From NCBI GenBank assembly GCA_964424205.1, contig CAYRIF010000069.1, positions 1 through 14,055 on the forward strand: a DNA stretch of 14,055 nucleotides. The letters are read 5' to 3'. Numbering within the stretch: position 1 is the first letter of the stretch; every line of letters begins with the position of its first letter. The stretch is from CAYRIF01 sp964424205 (GTDB lineage: Bacteria; Bacteroidota; Bacteroidia; Cytophagales; Cyclobacteriaceae). This document shows positions 13,019-14,055 of the stretch, one piece after another. The translations under genes and the position numbers were made by a program. The notes under the pieces were generated by a model. The model had not been told where the DNA came from. It ran no database searches and saw only the letters and a program-made list of their open reading frames with translations.

Positions 13019-13633
13019 ATGAAAAAAATACTGGTATTACTTATAGTTTTGGTAGGTATGTTCACGCAAAATGTACTCTCTCAGAATAGAAATATTGTAA
13101 CACTCACGGGGGTGGTTGTTGATGCCGATACAGTTTTAACAGTACCCTACGCTTCCATTGCATTGAAGAATACATTTACAGGAACAATCAGTGATAATTC
13201 TGGTTATTTTTCTATTCAAGTACATACTGGCGATACCTTGGAGTTCTCTGTAGTGGGTTATAAAACAGCAAGTTTTGTGGTGCCACAGAATCTAAAAGAC
13301 AAAGAATATTCGTTACTACAATTGCTCAAAAAAAAGGTGGTACTATTAAAGGAAGTTGAGGTCAGGGCTTGGCCAAAAGCTGAAGATTTTGTAAACGCTT
13401 TCCATGAACTAAAATTAGAGAAAAATGAAATGGACAAAATCATTGAAGCAAAGAAAGCACTAGCCACAGTTTTAAAAAAGCAGAACGACAAAGATAAATT
13501 TTACGATGATCAAATTCGCTATAGCAAACTATACAGCACTACAGGAATAGTACCACCTAACAATTTCCTAAATCCTATCAAGTGGAGAAATTTCATCACC
13601 GACTGGCGAGATGGGAAGTTTAAGAAGGAGTAG
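13019..13633 (+). CDS. Secreted CarboxypepD_reg-like domain protein
   Basis: A 204-residue exported protein. Residues 1-21 are a signal peptide (MKKILVLLIVLVGMFTQNVLS), with cleavage likely just before or after Q22. Residues about 28-105 form a carboxypeptidase-regulatory-like beta-sandwich: VTLTGVVVDADTVLTVPYASIALKN, GTISDNSGYFSI and DTLEFSVVGYKTASF, the pattern also found at the N-terminus of TonB-dependent receptors. The remainder (about 106-204) is Lys-rich and helical (FVNAFHELKLEKNEMDKIIEAKKAL) with the end FLNPIKWRNFITDWRDGKFKKE, a tail often seen in short periplasmic relatives in this phylum. There is no outer-membrane barrel and no lipobox cysteine. It probably acts in the periplasm or cell envelope, in an unknown role. 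An inverted repeat lies 19 bp upstream, and a tandem repeat begins about 25 bp downstream. Confidence 0.85.
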   Translation: MKKILVLLIVLVGMFTQNVLSQNRNIVTLTGVVVDADTVLTVPYASIALKNTFTGTISDNSGYFSIQVHTGDTLEFSVVGYKTASFVVPQNLKDKEYSLLQLLKKKVVLLKEVEVRAWPKAEDFVNAFHELKLEKNEMDKIIEAKKALATVLKKQNDKDKFYDDQIRYSKLYSTTGIVPPNNFLNPIKWRNFITDWRDGKFKKE

Positions 13634-13658
13634 CGTAATGTCATACCTGTTAGAAGTT

Positions 13659-14055
13659 CTAGCAGGAGATTCTGAGCTAAGAAGCCTACGGAGCCCTTTA
13701 CCATACTCTTATATGAAACCTTATATATTCTTCTAAGCCTTATATGGTAACATTTAATTAATCCTCAATCAGCAANNNNNNNNNNNNNNNNNNNNNNNNN
13801 NNNNNNNNNNNNNNNNNNNNNNNNNNNNNNNNNNNNNNNNNNNNNNNNNNNNNNNNNNNNNNNNNNNNNNNNNNNACCACTTATTTTTTCTCATAGAGAA
13901 CCTGGAGTTTAGCCTGCGGAAACCCTTTACTCATACTCTTATATGAAACCTTATATATCCTTCTAAGCCTTATATGGTAACATTTAATTAATCCTCAATA
14001 AGCAAACCACTTATTTTTTCTCATAGAGAACCTGGAGTTTAGCCTGCGGAAACCC
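13659..14055 (+). repeat. Tandem repeat with 130-bp unit, interrupted by an assembly gap
   Basis: One complete unit spans 13876-14005. The next begins at 14006 and its visible 50 bases are identical to the first 50 of that unit, so the period is 130 bp. A further copy precedes the gap (13659-13775): its last about 70 bases differ from the complete unit at two positions, while its left part is diverged. Each unit holds CTTATATGAAACC, CCTTATATGG and CCTGCGGA blocks. 130 is not a multiple of three, and I see no open frame crossing units. The array runs past the window end. Confidence 0.9.
13776..13875. other. Assembly gap of 100 N
   Basis: Exactly 100 undetermined bases, a conventional placeholder for an unknown distance. 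The flanks AGCAA (left) and ACCAC (right) join to AGCAAACCAC, the exact unit junction seen at 14001-14010. The gap is therefore in phase with the tandem repeat and probably hides a whole number of 130-bp units, possibly zero. Confidence 0.9.

Noticed and set aside
13876..14055. CRISPR array
   Set aside because: The repeat unit is 130 bp with no unique spacers, the copies are contiguous, and there are no cas genes.

Overview
The window looks like a chromosomal contig from an AT-rich member of the Bacteroidota, probably Cytophagales-like. The reasons are a type IX secretion sorting domain, a CarboxypepD_reg-like secreted protein, a bactofilin, a RimK/deacylase pair, weak Shine-Dalgarno sequences and several TAnnTTTG promoter elements. 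A run of exactly 100 N shows it is a scaffolded draft or metagenomic assembly. Most genes are housekeeping or accessory functions found widely in the phylum. I see no insertion sequence, prophage, CRISPR array, rRNA or tRNA.

Layout. Bases 1-2068 carry three minus-strand genes: an AstE/AspA-type zinc deacylase (cut by the window edge) whose GTG start abuts the stop of a RimK-type ATP-grasp ligase, and a bactofilin. A divergent promoter region (2069-2204) leads to a plus-strand run: nnr (NADHX/NADPHX repair) abutting mtgA (peptidoglycan glycosyltransferase), a tiny secreted protein that is almost only a T9SS sorting domain, a VOC/glyoxalase-like protein, a MarC-family membrane protein and an APC amino-acid permease.

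Bases 7828-8679 contain no convincing gene. They hold three perfect DnaA boxes (TGTGGATAA) and two near-matches within 186 bp, all in one orientation, which makes a candidate replication origin or DnaA-titration site. A strong terminator-like hairpin follows with no recognised gene before it. Next come a tandem-domain universal stress protein, then about 730 bp of nested repeats and palindromes, a divergent pair (small helical protein on minus, PII-like protein on plus), an ABM-like monooxygenase-fold protein, an M42 aminopeptidase and a CarboxypepD_reg-like secreted protein.

The window ends in a 130-bp tandem repeat interrupted by the assembly gap. Its CTTATATG/CCTTATATGG motif recurs in two other intergenic regions (5632-5693 and 12873-12893).

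Functionally the genes do not form one pathway. Plausible sub-groups are peptide or protein tail modification (RimK plus deacylase), metabolite repair with cell-wall synthesis (nnr-mtgA), and a stress/signalling cluster (UspA, helical protein, PII-like). The non-coding features are the most unusual part: the DnaA-box cluster, the compound palindromic repeat after uspA, and the phased tandem array at the assembly gap.
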